A DNA stretch of 20,904 nt. Origin: W0P28-013 sp963658575. GTDB taxonomy: Bacteria > Bacteroidota > Bacteroidia > Bacteroidales > Paludibacteraceae. The position numbers and the translations under genes were made by a program. The notes under the pieces were generated by a model that worked only from the letters and a program-made list of their open reading frames with translations, had not been told where the DNA came from and did not search any database. Location: contig CAVKQB010000037.1 in NCBI GenBank assembly GCA_963658575.1, forward strand, positions 1 to 20,904. Reading direction: 5' to 3'. Below, one piece after another: positions 1 through 7,440 of this stretch (position 1 is its first letter; each line of letters opens with the position of its first letter).

Positions 1-20
1 GCATGGAGGTGCGGCTCGGG

Positions 21-203
21 GTCTTTCTACCTAAGGCAGCGCCTCGGGAAATAGCCGATGGGCACAAGTGGCACCTGATGATCGAATTCAACAACTGCTT
101 GCACTTCGCCGCAGAACAGAAAGTAGGCGCATTGCAGAAATGGCTACTCCACCAAGTCCTTCGGCGGCAATAACGGGGACAGAGTTTGATAACTCGAAAG
201 ACG
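21..203 (-). ncRNA. Candidate structured small RNA, 6S-like outline
   Basis: Downstream of mutS on the same strand, a promoter is followed by about 180 nt with no convincing ORF but good folding potential. A closing stem pairs GTCTTTC (202-196) with GAAAGAC (27-21). Inside it AGTAGCC (148-142) pairs with GGCTATT (56-50), then GGC plus AAGTG (110-102) pairs with CACTT plus GCC (70-61). This gives a long rod. Two small hairpins sit in the bubble between the first two stems: GAGTT-ATCA-AACTC (195-182) and AGGC-GCT-GCCT (44-34). A rod with a central bubble is the plan of 6S RNA, and Bacteroidales have a promoter-headed RNA family (bacteroidales-1) of comparable size, but I cannot confirm membership. 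The 3' end and terminator are not visible; the RNA may run past base 1. Confidence 0.5.
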
Positions 204-206
204 GCG

Positions 207-237
207 CAAAGGTACTAAAAAATTTCGAAGCCGCCAA
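207..237 (-). promoter_or_regulatory. Bacteroidota-type promoter for the small RNA
   Basis: On the minus strand TTG (237-235) is followed after 20 bp by TACCTTTG (214-207), matching the Bacteroides -33 TTG / -7 TAnnTTTG pattern. The predicted transcript start near 201-203 falls at the closing stem of the candidate RNA. The promoter lies just beyond the mutS stop codon, so it drives the RNA, not mutS. Confidence 0.65.
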
Positions 238-257
238 GCGCACGAACTCGTCGAGCA

Positions 258-2861
258 CTATTTCCCCGTGATGATGCGCTTGATTTCGTTCAGTTTGTTC
301 AGGGCTTCGATGGGCGTGAGGCGGTCGATGTCGGCATTTTTTATCTCGTCGCGCACCTGCACCAGCACGGGGTCGTCGAGTTGGAAGAACGAGAGTTGCA
401 TGCCTTCGCGCTTGGACGCGCCGTCCAAGTTTTTGCCCACGGCCACCGACTGGCGGTTGTCCTGCTCGAGTTGTGCGAGTATCTCGTTGGCGCGCGCCAC
501 CACCGATTTGGGCATGCCAGCCAATTTGGCCACATGTATGCCGAAACTGTGTTCGCTGCCGCCGCGCACGAGTTTGCGCATGAAAATCACCTTTTTATCA
601 ATCTCTTTCACCGACACGTTGTAGTTTTTGATGCGCTGATAGGAGCGTTCCATCTCGTTCAGTTCGTGGTAGTGCGTGGCGAAAAGCGTTTTGGCGCGGC
701 AGTTGGCGCGTTCGTGTATGTATTCGACTATCGCCCACGCTATGGAGATGCCGTCGTAGGTGCTGGTGCCACGTCCGAGTTCGTCGAAAAGGACGAGGCT
801 GCGGTGCGACAGGTTGTTCAAGATGCTGGCGGCTTCGCTCATTTCGACCATAAAAGTGGATTCGCCGAGCGAAATGTTGTCGCTGGCACCCACGCGCGTG
901 AAAATTTTGTCGACCACGCCGATGGTGGCACTGTCGGCCGGCACAAAACAGCCTATCTGCGCCATCAGTACGATGAGTGCCGTCTGGCGCAACAGAGCCG
1001 ATTTGCCCGCCATATTCGGTCCGGTGATGATGATGATTTGCTGCGTATCGGCATCGAGATAGACATCGTTGGGGACGTAGGCCTCGCCCACGGGCATCTG
1101 CCGCTCGATGACGGGGTGCCGCCCTTGTTTGATGTCGATGGCATCGCCGTCGTTTACCACAGGACATTGGTATTTGTACTCTTCGGACACCTGCGCAAAC
1201 GACAGCAGGCAATCGAGTTGCGCCACGATGTTGCAATCGATTTGAATGGGCGGAATGTAGTCGGCCACGGCCAAAACCAACTCGCCGAATAGCCTTGTTT
1301 CGATGGCTGCGATACGCTCTTCGGCACCGAGTATTTTCTCTTCGTAATCCTTCAATTCCTGCGTGATGTAGCGTTCGGCGTTCACCAACGTCTGTTTGCG
1401 AATCCATTCGGGCGGCACGCGGTGTTTGTAGGTGTTGCGCACCTCGATGTAGTAGCCGAACACGTTGTTGTAACTGATTTTCAGGCTGGGAATTTCGGTC
1501 TGTTCGGCTTCGCGCTGTTGTATTTGCAGCAGATAATCTTTGCCCGAATAGGCGATGTGGCGCAGTTCGTCGAGTTCGGCATCGACCCCTTCGGCAATGA
1601 CATTGCCTTTGTTCATCAGCATCGGCGGATTGTCGGAGAGTTCTTTGGCTATGCGTTCGCGAATGAGTGTGCAGGCGTTGAGTTGTTCGCCGAAGCGTTG
1701 CAGCATCGGGTTTTCGGCGGCTTCGCAAATCTCCTTGATGGGTGCGACGGCCTCCAATGCGTAGCGCAACTGCCCCATTTCGCGCGGTGTGATGCGCCCC
1801 ACAGCCACTTTCGACAGAATGCGTTCCAAATCGCCAATGGTGGCTAGTTGGTCGGCTATGGCGTGGCGCGTTTCGGGATATTTGAAAAAATGTTCCACCA
1901 CGCTCAAACGGTCTTGAATGGGTTTCACATCTTTCAGTGGGAAGGCAATCCAACGGCGTATCATGCGGCCGCCCATCGGCGTGAGCGTGCGGTCGATGAC
2001 GGAGCAGAGCGTGCGCGCGCCTTCGTTGGCCGAGCCGAACAGTTCCAAATTGCGCACGGTGAACTTGTCGAGCCACACGAAGCGGTCGGTTTCGATGCGC
2101 GACAAGTGTGTGATGTGGCTTATCTGCTGGTGATGCGTGGCGTCCAAATAGTAGAGCACGGCGCCGGCTGCCACCACGCCAAGCCGCAGGTCGTCCACGC
2201 CGAAGCCTTTGAGATTCTGCACTTCGAAGTGCTTTTGCAGGCGGTCGTGCGCCGCTTCGCTGGTGAAAACCCAGTCGTCCTGCTCCTGCGTGTGGAATTT
2301 ATTGCCGAATGCCGCTTCGAAATCGCGCCGTTTGCCGTATTCGTAGAGCACCTCTTTGGGCGAGAAACTGCTCAACAGTTTTTCGACGTAATCGAGCGAA
2401 CCTTCGCCTACGAGAAATTCGCCCGTCGAGATGTCGAGAAACGAAACGCCCGCCTGCTGTTTGACCAGATGCACCGCTGCAAGAAAGTTATTCTCCTTGA
2501 CGTTCAGCACGTTGTCGTTGGTCGAAACGCCGGGCGTTACCAGTTCGGTGATGCCGCGTTTCACCAGTTTTTTGGTCAGTTTGGGGTCTTCGAGTTGGTC
2601 GCAGATGGCCACGCGCAAGCCGGCGCGCACCAATTTCGGCAGATAGGTATCGAGTGCATGGTGCGGGAAACCCGCCATGGCAACGGCATTGGCATCTTTG
2701 TTGGAGCGTTTGGTGAGCGTAATGCCCAAAATTTCGGCGGCTATCTCGGCATCTTTGTCGTAAGTCTCGTAAAAATCGCCGCAACGAAACAAAATGATGG
2801 CATCGGGGTATTGGTTCTTGATATCGAAGAACTGCTGCATCATTGGTGTCAGTTTTTCCAT
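258..2861 (-). CDS. mutS: DNA mismatch repair protein MutS
   Basis: MutS is the cytoplasmic ATPase that recognises mismatches and small loops and recruits MutL. The 867-residue product has the usual length of the family. The mismatch-wedging Phe-X-Glu motif is F30-Y-E32, in GDFYET. The ATPase domain has Walker A GPNMAGKS (614-621) in the Bacteroidota form, with Ala in place of the second Gly, and Walker B LVLFDELGRGTST near 690-700. The ATG at 2861 starts MEKLTPMMQQFF, a typical MutS N-terminus with the right distance to the wedge motif. No TAnnTTTG promoter is visible in the repeat-rich 303-bp gap upstream. A promoter for a small RNA begins about 20 bp after the stop. The gene is intact, so I see no sign of a mutator genotype here. 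Confidence 0.98.
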   Translation of the reverse strand: MEKLTPMMQQFFDIKNQYPDAIILFRCGDFYETYDKDAEIAAEILGITLTKRSNKDANAVAMAGFPHHALDTYLPKLVRAGLRVAICDQLEDPKLTKKLVKRGITELVTPGVSTNDNVLNVKENNFLAAVHLVKQQAGVSFLDISTGEFLVGEGSLDYVEKLLSSFSPKEVLYEYGKRRDFEAAFGNKFHTQEQDDWVFTSEAAHDRLQKHFEVQNLKGFGVDDLRLGVVAAGAVLYYLDATHHQQISHITHLSRIETDRFVWLDKFTVRNLELFGSANEGARTLCSVIDRTLTPMGGRMIRRWIAFPLKDVKPIQDRLSVVEHFFKYPETRHAIADQLATIGDLERILSKVAVGRITPREMGQLRYALEAVAPIKEICEAAENPMLQRFGEQLNACTLIRERIAKELSDNPPMLMNKGNVIAEGVDAELDELRHIAYSGKDYLLQIQQREAEQTEIPSLKISYNNVFGYYIEVRNTYKHRVPPEWIRKQTLVNAERYITQELKDYEEKILGAEERIAAIETRLFGELVLAVADYIPPIQIDCNIVAQLDCLLSFAQVSEEYKYQCPVVNDGDAIDIKQGRHPVIERQMPVGEAYVPNDVYLDADTQQIIIITGPNMAGKSALLRQTALIVLMAQIGCFVPADSATIGVVDKIFTRVGASDNISLGESTFMVEMSEAASILNNLSHRSLVLFDELGRGTSTYDGISIAWAIVEYIHERANCRAKTLFATHYHELNEMERSYQRIKNYNVSVKEIDKKVIFMRKLVRGGSEHSFGIHVAKLAGMPKSVVARANEILAQLEQDNRQSVAVGKNLDGASKREGMQLSFFQLDDPVLVQVRDEIKNADIDRLTPIEALNKLNEIKRIITGK

Positions 2862-2875
2862 GATATTTTGAGATA

Positions 2876-2950
2876 GTGTGTGAAAAAGTGTGAAAGTGAA
2901 AAAGTGTGAAAGTGAGAAAGTGTGAAAGTGAGAAAGTGTGAAAGTGAAAA
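2876..2950. repeat. 16-bp tandem repeat upstream of mutS
   Basis: Four successive 16-bp units at 2887, 2903, 2919 and 2935 read AGTGTGAAAGTGARAA, preceded by a degenerate partial unit. Each can also be read as two related 8-mers (AGTGTGAA, AGTGARAA). The array begins only about 15 bp upstream of the mutS ATG, so it lies in the leader or promoter zone. It belongs to the 303-bp gap 2862-3164, whose middle (2951-3042) is AT-rich with further imperfect 8-mers such as AAATAATT. I see no gene in the gap. Confidence 0.85.
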
Positions 2951-3042
2951 GTCTATAAAGTGTTTGGGGATTTGGTTGATGATTTGAAACCTTGAAAATT
3001 AATTAAATAATTGGAAATTAAATAATTAGATAATTAAAAAAT

Positions 3043-3139
3043 CTTTGCTCTTTGTTCTTTGTTCTTTGTTCTCTCACCTATAACCTATAACCTCTCACCT
3101 TTTTTCTTGCGACTTGCTACTTGTATCTTGCTACTAATT
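3043..3139. repeat. Composite heptamer cassette, copy A
   Basis: A 97-bp block is built from consecutive heptanucleotide runs: CTTTGYT, then ACCTATA, then TGCTACT-like units, ending GCTACTAATT. The same modules occur in the same order and orientation at 18704-18800, also over 97 bp. The copies differ by heptamer steps: copy B has one more CTTTGCT unit, and copy A has an extra TCTCACC after the ACCTATA run. No coding content is seen. Confidence 0.85.
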
Positions 3140-3164
3140 ATCAATCTGAAATTTGAAATTTTGG

Positions 3165-4691
3165 TTAATTGCTGCGGGCGTGTTTTATCAGTATGTTGTA
3201 GAGTATTTTCCAGAAGTAGCGGAAGTCGGTTACGAAGCAGCCGTACTGTTCGCACAGGTTCAGATATTTCATTTCCGAGGCCTGTATCTCGTCGAGTGTT
3301 TTGGGCATGTCGGCGTAGAATGGCGGCAGCAGCCCTGGTTTGAATTTGATGCGTTTTTCTTGCAACTCCTTGGAATAGAGGTTGAAATACTGTTCGCTGA
3401 GCGGTCGCACGCCCACCAGTTTCATCTCGCCACGAAACAGATTGATGAACATCGGCAGTTCGTCAAGCCAGAGCCGCCGCATGATGTGCCCGATGGTCGA
3501 GATGCGGATGTCGTCGGCTATTTTGCCGCCTTCGCGCAGGTGGTGATGGTCGTACATGTATTGTTGCAAGTATTCGGCGTAAGGGTGCATGGTGCGCAGT
3601 TTGTACACGCTGAAATAGCGGCCGTTTTTGCCGATGCGGCGCAGTTTGATGAGCGGTCCATAGCGTTTGCGTATCTGTTCGTGCGGCTGTTGCGCGCGTT
3701 GTGCCACGACCACAGTCAATCCGTCGATTTCGGTTTGATCGACAACCATGAAACCGCAATAGTAGAGCCGTCCGAGCACTTCGGTTTTGGTCAGCACGCG
3801 GTTGCGCCCTTGTGTGATGTCGTAGTAGAGGCGGCTGGTCATGAAGAGTTTCGGCACGATGCGTTTCAGCACGAAATCGAAGGCGTAGAAGACCCAACCA
3901 AGCCCCATCGGCCAGCGTTGCAACAGCCGCCGTTTGCGCGTGGAGCGCGATTCGAAGAGGAACACTACCCTACCATCGTCGGGCAACGTGGCGTTGGCGG
4001 CGCAAAACATCTTGTTGATGCCGCGAATGTTGTTCAAACGTTCCAAATTGACGATGGCATCGTAACTGTAATTCGGCCACGAGGTATAGTTGAAGACGTT
4101 GGTTGTCGACAGAAAGAGCGTGTTCGAACTTGCTACATCTACTTGGCTGCAGATGTATTCCTGCACATTGGGCGATGTGAGTGTGCTGATATTGTGCTTT
4201 TTCTCGGCTATCGTAGCGTCGTCGAGCCGTTGGGGCGGCGCAAGCACTTGTGCGGGCGGGCGTTGGTCGTACACGTGCGGCTGCTCGTCGATGTTGGCGG
4301 CGTAGTAGAAGATATGCACCATGCCGACAATCAGCAAATTTTGCAAAAACACGGTTAGAATCAGCAGGCTGGTTTGCAACGCCGAAAATTCGAGCCGTCC
4401 CAGATAGACCAATACCAGCGTTACGGCCAATGTGCCGATGGCTGTCAGCACCAGCCGCAATACCGATGCGCGGTAGCGTCGATGCGCCAACAGGTGGTCT
4501 TTGCCCCAAAGGTAGCCGAAGAGAACCCACAAGCAGCCGACGGTCAAGAAAATGTAGCCGTAGCGCGCGAAGAAAAAGCGTTTGGAGTAGTCCTTCAGCA
4601 GGTAGAAGGCAAACATCGCCACCAAGAAATAGCAGATGTTGGCCAACAGCAGGCCCCATTTCGGTTTATACAACAGTGCAGATATTTTCAT
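3165..4691 (-). CDS. Polyprenyl-phosphate sugar (phospho)transferase, WcaJ/WbaP-like
   Basis: The likely role is to transfer a sugar-1-phosphate from a UDP-sugar to undecaprenyl phosphate, the first membrane step of glycan assembly. Of 508 residues, the N-terminal part has about four membrane segments (near 13-33, 45-60, 78-97, 105-130). The C-terminal part carries the bacterial sugar transferase core: GKNGRYFSVYKLRTM (354-368), LDELP with the catalytic Asp-Glu pair (D410, E411), and LVGVRP (425-430). Two things are unusual. The middle part (about 200-335) resembles half of a methyltransferase-like fold rather than the usual nucleotide-binding domain. The hydrophobic segment that normally precedes the catalytic core is missing. 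The ATG overlaps the upstream stop (TAATG), so it is translationally coupled to the deacetylase-like gene. The exact sugar cannot be read from the sequence. Confidence 0.85.
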   Translation of the reverse strand: MKISALLYKPKWGLLLANICYFLVAMFAFYLLKDYSKRFFFARYGYIFLTVGCLWVLFGYLWGKDHLLAHRRYRASVLRLVLTAIGTLAVTLVLVYLGRLEFSALQTSLLILTVFLQNLLIVGMVHIFYYAANIDEQPHVYDQRPPAQVLAPPQRLDDATIAEKKHNISTLTSPNVQEYICSQVDVASSNTLFLSTTNVFNYTSWPNYSYDAIVNLERLNNIRGINKMFCAANATLPDDGRVVFLFESRSTRKRRLLQRWPMGLGWVFYAFDFVLKRIVPKLFMTSRLYYDITQGRNRVLTKTEVLGRLYYCGFMVVDQTEIDGLTVVVAQRAQQPHEQIRKRYGPLIKLRRIGKNGRYFSVYKLRTMHPYAEYLQQYMYDHHHLREGGKIADDIRISTIGHIMRRLWLDELPMFINLFRGEMKLVGVRPLSEQYFNLYSKELQEKRIKFKPGLLPPFYADMPKTLDEIQASEMKYLNLCEQYGCFVTDFRYFWKILYNILIKHARSN

Positions 4692-5482
4692 TATCTCGAT
4701 TTACAAATGACCAGCAGGCGTTTTGCGCAGTTTTTTAGGTTTTGACCAATCAGTTCCGTCAGCCACGCTCGGCGGTTGTCGGTCCAGCGTTGCGGGTGTG
4801 TCGTCATCATGATGTGGGGCGGCAACGTGCCACGTTCGGCAGCAGCGACAATGTCGGCCGTGGTGTGATAAACGAGCCCGCGGCGCGTCCATTCGTCCTG
4901 ATAATGAGGAATTTTGTCGCGCAGACTCACTTTGTAGCCGTCCCAACGTCGCCCCGTGTCGGTCAGGTAGAACACATCGGCAAAATCGACATCGAAATAG
5001 GGTTCGCCCACGATACCAAAGGCGTGGTAGTCGCACGTTTGCCACAGTGCTCGCCCGTCGAAGCGGCTGCGTGGTGCGCCGTGCATGCAAATGGTGCGCA
5101 CGGGGTAAAATTGGCGAAAATAGCGCAGCCACTCGGCAAAATGCGTTTCGGCGTGCGCCACATCGCCGCGGCAAAGGGACATATCCTCGTAGTGATAGCC
5201 GATTTCGTGTCCCAGCGCAGCGATTTGCTGGATTATTTCGTAGCGGTTGCTCTCTGGCACAACACGAAAATAGTAACTCGCACGCACGCCAAGTTCGGCT
5301 TCGATTTGCGCCACACGCAGCGAATTTTCGGGCAGCGCATCTACATCGTGGCGCACGATTGCAAATTTGCCGTCGGAGCGATGCGCCTGACCATCGCAAT
5401 AATCGGCAAACGTTATGCACGCATAGCCCGATTTTTTCAGAGTCAGCAACAGATGGCGATATGTTTCGAGCGTGAAGTCCAT
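4691..5482 (-). CDS. Polysaccharide deacetylase-like protein (NodB/CE4 superfamily)
   Basis: The product resembles divergent carbohydrate esterase family 4 proteins, metal-dependent enzymes that remove N- or O-acetyl groups from glycans. From the chosen start it has 263 residues, with IVRHDVD (42-48) standing for the first metal/catalytic Asp motif and HEIGYHYE (92-99) for the second, His-containing motif. The frame is open up to an ATG at 5596, but the promoter -7 box at 5611-5604 places the transcript start only a few bases before that codon. The ATG at 5482 (MDFTLETYRHLL) begins where family-like sequence begins, so I prefer it. No signal peptide is seen, so a cytoplasmic role is likely. 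It heads a two-gene operon, coupled by TAATG to the sugar transferase. Activity on a glycan is inferred from family and context. Confidence 0.8.
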   Translation of the reverse strand: MDFTLETYRHLLLTLKKSGYACITFADYCDGQAHRSDGKFAIVRHDVDALPENSLRVAQIEAELGVRASYYFRVVPESNRYEIIQQIAALGHEIGYHYEDMSLCRGDVAHAETHFAEWLRYFRQFYPVRTICMHGAPRSRFDGRALWQTCDYHAFGIVGEPYFDVDFADVFYLTDTGRRWDGYKVSLRDKIPHYQDEWTRRGLVYHTTADIVAAAERGTLPPHIMMTTHPQRWTDNRRAWLTELIGQNLKNCAKRLLVICKSR

Positions 5483-5603
5483 TGTCAGATCGTCAAGTTG
5501 GCTACGATGTTCACGATGCGTGTAATGCGTTTCATAGTCGAAAAATCGTTGCGTATTCCTTTTGTTCTGTGTTCTACGAGTGTTAAAATTCCGCACTATC
5601 CTG

Positions 5604-5634
5604 CAAAGATACGTTTATTTTCGAATATAAGCAA
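5604..5634 (-). promoter_or_regulatory. Promoter of the deacetylase / sugar transferase operon
   Basis: TTG (5634-5632), 20 bp, TATCTTTG (5611-5604) on the minus strand fits the Bacteroidota promoter pattern fully. The predicted start near 5598 leaves a leader of about 115 nt to the preferred ATG at 5482. It lies just past the terminator at 5664-5690, so this is a separate transcription unit. Confidence 0.75.
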
Positions 5635-5663
5635 GATTTTTTTGTTCAGACCGCACCAAACGC

Positions 5664-5690
5664 AAAAAGCAACCGCCCAATAGCGGTTGC
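5664..5690 (-). terminator. Intrinsic terminator ending the polysaccharide cluster
   Basis: On the minus strand GCAACCGC (5690-5683) pairs perfectly with GCGGTTGC (5676-5669) around a 6-nt loop, followed directly by TTTTT (5668-5664). It sits 22 bp after the stop of the DUF354 gene. Confidence 0.9.
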
Positions 5691-5711
5691 GATGTGTAGC
5701 GACAGCGTGCG

Positions 5712-6833
5712 TTATCGAAACTGTGCCCAAAAATTCTCGTCCGCTTGGCGGGCTTGCGCCACCGAATCAGGATAATGTTTCACAAACCACACGAGGAAGG
5801 TGGTATAGTCTATCTTGTCGTGCAGCAGGCGTTCGCGGCGCAGTGCACATTCGTGTTTGAGTTCCGCTGTGCCGAGTGCGAGCAGCGACTCTATCTTTTG
5901 GAACATCGCGTCGCTCTGTTCGGGGCGGAAACCGTAGGTCAGATGGTAGCGGTGTTCCTCTTCGTCCAAAGTGTGTATGCGCCCGACAAAAGTGTTGCAG
6001 CGGATAGCAGGCGTGCCTAAAACTGCCGCTTCGGAGGTCATAGTCTGACTATCGCCAGCAAAAAGAGTGGCGTAGTACATCAGCGAGTGCGCTTTCTCGG
6101 GCGACACTTTCAGTTGATACGGCAGGAACTCCTCGTCGATGTTCCGCTCGGTGGTGATAAACACCCGCCCGTGCTGCCGCAGATAGTCCACTAAACGGCG
6201 TTTGTTCTCTATGGTCAAGCCCACAACACCCACATCGTGGTGCGCCTTAAAAGCATTGAACCGCAGCACGAAATACGGCTCTACCTCTGTCACCACGCCA
6301 TCTTGCAGCGTATAGTGAATGCCCGCCTCGTCCAACACTTTCGGGTCGGGGGTGAAGCGATTCGGATGCAGGTACGCCAACTCGTGATAGGCAGGGTAAT
6401 AGAGTGTTTTCTTCGACTTGCGGGGTGTGCCTTCGGGCGAGAGAATGACATCGGCGAAGGGGTGTACATATTTGGTAAACAGCGGCTCTACGGCATCGTC
6501 ATCGTCATCTAAAATGATACTTTTCATTTTACACAGTCTGCTCACATGCGCCAAGGTGATAGAAGTTCCTATTCCGATGTCGATATGGTTTGTTACGGCA
6601 ATTTTCCACACTTTGAAATCGTAGAGCAATTGCTCTATGCCTTTCATAAAGATATTGTCGTATTTTTTACCAAGAAAAATGTATGGCATTCCGTACAGGT
6701 CTAATAACTTTTGCGCCGCAGGAATATCTTTGACGGTTACGATTACCTTGTGCCCATTTTTAACCATCTCTGCATAAAAATTACGGAGCAGATGTACGTG
6801 GGCAGGATGCCCGATGTCAAGTAGTATGTTCAT
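5712..6833 (-). CDS. DUF354 family protein, predicted GT-B-type glycosyltransferase
   Basis: The 373-residue product matches the DUF354/COG1817 type. It starts MNILLDIGHPAHVHLLRNF, typical of the first Rossmann strand and loop of GT-B proteins. The C-terminal half has GDSQTMTSEAAVLGTPAI, which resembles the nucleotide-sugar-binding region of UDP-GlcNAc 2-epimerase-like folds. It is predicted to be cytoplasmic; no membrane segment is seen. It is the last gene of the polysaccharide cluster, 6 bp after the acetyltransferase stop and just before a strong terminator. That context favours a transferase acting on the same glycan. Donor and acceptor are unknown, and no member of this family is recognised here with a specific reaction. 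Confidence 0.8.
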   Translation of the reverse strand: MNILLDIGHPAHVHLLRNFYAEMVKNGHKVIVTVKDIPAAQKLLDLYGMPYIFLGKKYDNIFMKGIEQLLYDFKVWKIAVTNHIDIGIGTSITLAHVSRLCKMKSIILDDDDDAVEPLFTKYVHPFADVILSPEGTPRKSKKTLYYPAYHELAYLHPNRFTPDPKVLDEAGIHYTLQDGVVTEVEPYFVLRFNAFKAHHDVGVVGLTIENKRRLVDYLRQHGRVFITTERNIDEEFLPYQLKVSPEKAHSLMYYATLFAGDSQTMTSEAAVLGTPAIRCNTFVGRIHTLDEEEHRYHLTYGFRPEQSDAMFQKIESLLALGTAELKHECALRRERLLHDKIDYTTFLVWFVKHYPDSVAQARQADENFWAQFR

Positions 6834-6839
6834 TGTCTT

Positions 6840-7308
6840 TTATGGTTCTATTGGTATGTCTTTTATCTTGTGGGCAGGGTTGCCTGCGACAATGGTGTAA
6901 GGAGGCACATCTTTGGTAACGACCGAGCCGGCACCTACTACACTGCCCTTGCCTATCGTTATGCCGTTTAGGATTATCGCGCCTGCGCCTATCCAACAAT
7001 CATCTTCTATAATTACCCCCCCCCCGCGAATGGGTCATATATTTACGGATTGCAGAGGCATTCGCATGGCTTATCAGTGTCAGTATCACGCACGGGGCTA
7101 TCGACACACGGTTGCCGATAGTGAGCGTGCCACGCTGCTCGGTGAAGTTCTGCGTAATGGTCAAGTCGCCTGCGATATAGACTTGTTCGCCAACCGAGTA
7201 CCCCAACTGCCGCATAGCCCATATTCGTATGGGGTTATAAGGGAAATGCACCCCAACTTTGTATAGGAGCGCATTCTTAATTCGTATTGCCCAAAGTTTT
7301 GCCATCAT
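6840..7308 (-). CDS. Hexapeptide-repeat O-acetyltransferase, out of frame at a G10 tract
   Basis: This is a left-handed beta-helix acetyltransferase of the WbbJ/maltose acetyltransferase type, which would move acetyl from acetyl-CoA to a sugar of the surface glycan. The N-terminal part (ATG at 7308, about 94 residues) contains VGEQVYIAGDLTI and IGNRVSIAPCVIL. After the poly-G run the frame ends within a few codons. The next frame continues the same domain (VIIEDDCWIGAGAIILNGIT, then IGKGSVVGAGSVVTKDV and AGNPAHKIK) to the TAA at 6842-6840. With 9 or 12 G the two parts join into a normal protein of 155 or 156 residues; with the 10 seen it is truncated. The ATG overlaps a TGA (ATGA), suggesting former coupling to an upstream gene now lost. 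Phase variation, a fixed frameshift and a sequencing error are all possible. Confidence 0.85.
7016..7025 (-). repeat. Homopolymer G10 tract inside the acetyltransferase gene
   Basis: Ten C on the plus strand, ten G in coding sense, lie at the exact junction of the two acetyltransferase frames. Nine or twelve G would restore the frame. Tracts of this length are prone to slipped-strand mispairing. Confidence 0.9.
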
Positions 7309-7325
7309 CTCTTTTTCAGTATCTT
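7244..7325 (-). repeat. 82-bp direct repeat, left copy (functional acetyltransferase start)
   Basis: This block matches 8782-8863 at 74 of 82 positions by my hand alignment, with no gaps. It covers the last codons of an upstream gene (ending KILKKR, stop), the ATGA overlap, and the first 22 codons of the acetyltransferase. The other copy lies 1538 bp away, and the AAA/DUF4143 gene is between them. Confidence 0.85.
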
Positions 7326-7373
7326 AAAAACGATCATCGGTAAAATAGCGATTTTGTACTTGGAGGGACAAAA
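7305..7373 (-). pseudogene. Possible 3' remnant of a lost upstream gene
   Basis: In the frame ending at TGA 7307-7305, 22 codons are open and encode a hydrophobic-basic tail, KIAILPMIVFKILKKR, like a protein C-terminus. The stop overlaps the acetyltransferase ATG. The FemAB-like gene also ends KILKKR next to the other repeat copy, but the DNA further upstream differs. A promoter -7 box overlaps its 5' edge, so it is probably not translated now. Confidence 0.35.
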
Positions 7374-7398
7374 TTACAATTTTTCGACATTTTCGCAA
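7369..7398 (-). promoter_or_regulatory. Candidate promoter for acetyltransferase and DUF354 gene
   Basis: TTG (7398-7396), 19 bp, TAATTTTG (7376-7369) on the minus strand matches the Bacteroidota pattern. It lies between the DUF4143 gene stop (7441) and the acetyltransferase ATG (7308). It would let the last two cluster genes be expressed although the DUF4143 gene separates them from the main promoter. Confidence 0.55.
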
Positions 7399-7440
7399 CA
7401 TCATCGCCATAAAAAATTTGATTCAATTCAATGGGAGTGT

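Noticed and set aside
3..271. Short plus-strand ORFs at 3-170 and 68-271
   Set aside because: They lie over the candidate structured RNA and its promoter, have no family resemblance, and the second runs into the end of mutS on the opposite strand.
1848..2876. Long plus-strand ORFs antisense to mutS (also 381-1292)
   Set aside because: They mirror conserved MutS coding sequence and show no recognisable domain.
3153..4358. Long plus-strand ORF of 401 codons antisense to the sugar transferase
   Set aside because: The minus-strand frame has clear family motifs; the antisense product has none and begins in repeats. Codon bias of the real gene keeps the shadow frame open.
4691..5596. Deacetylase-like protein starting at ATG 5596
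   Set aside because: The promoter -7 box at 5604-5611 puts the transcript start at about this codon, and the extra 38 residues are low in family-like sequence; ATG 5482 fits better.
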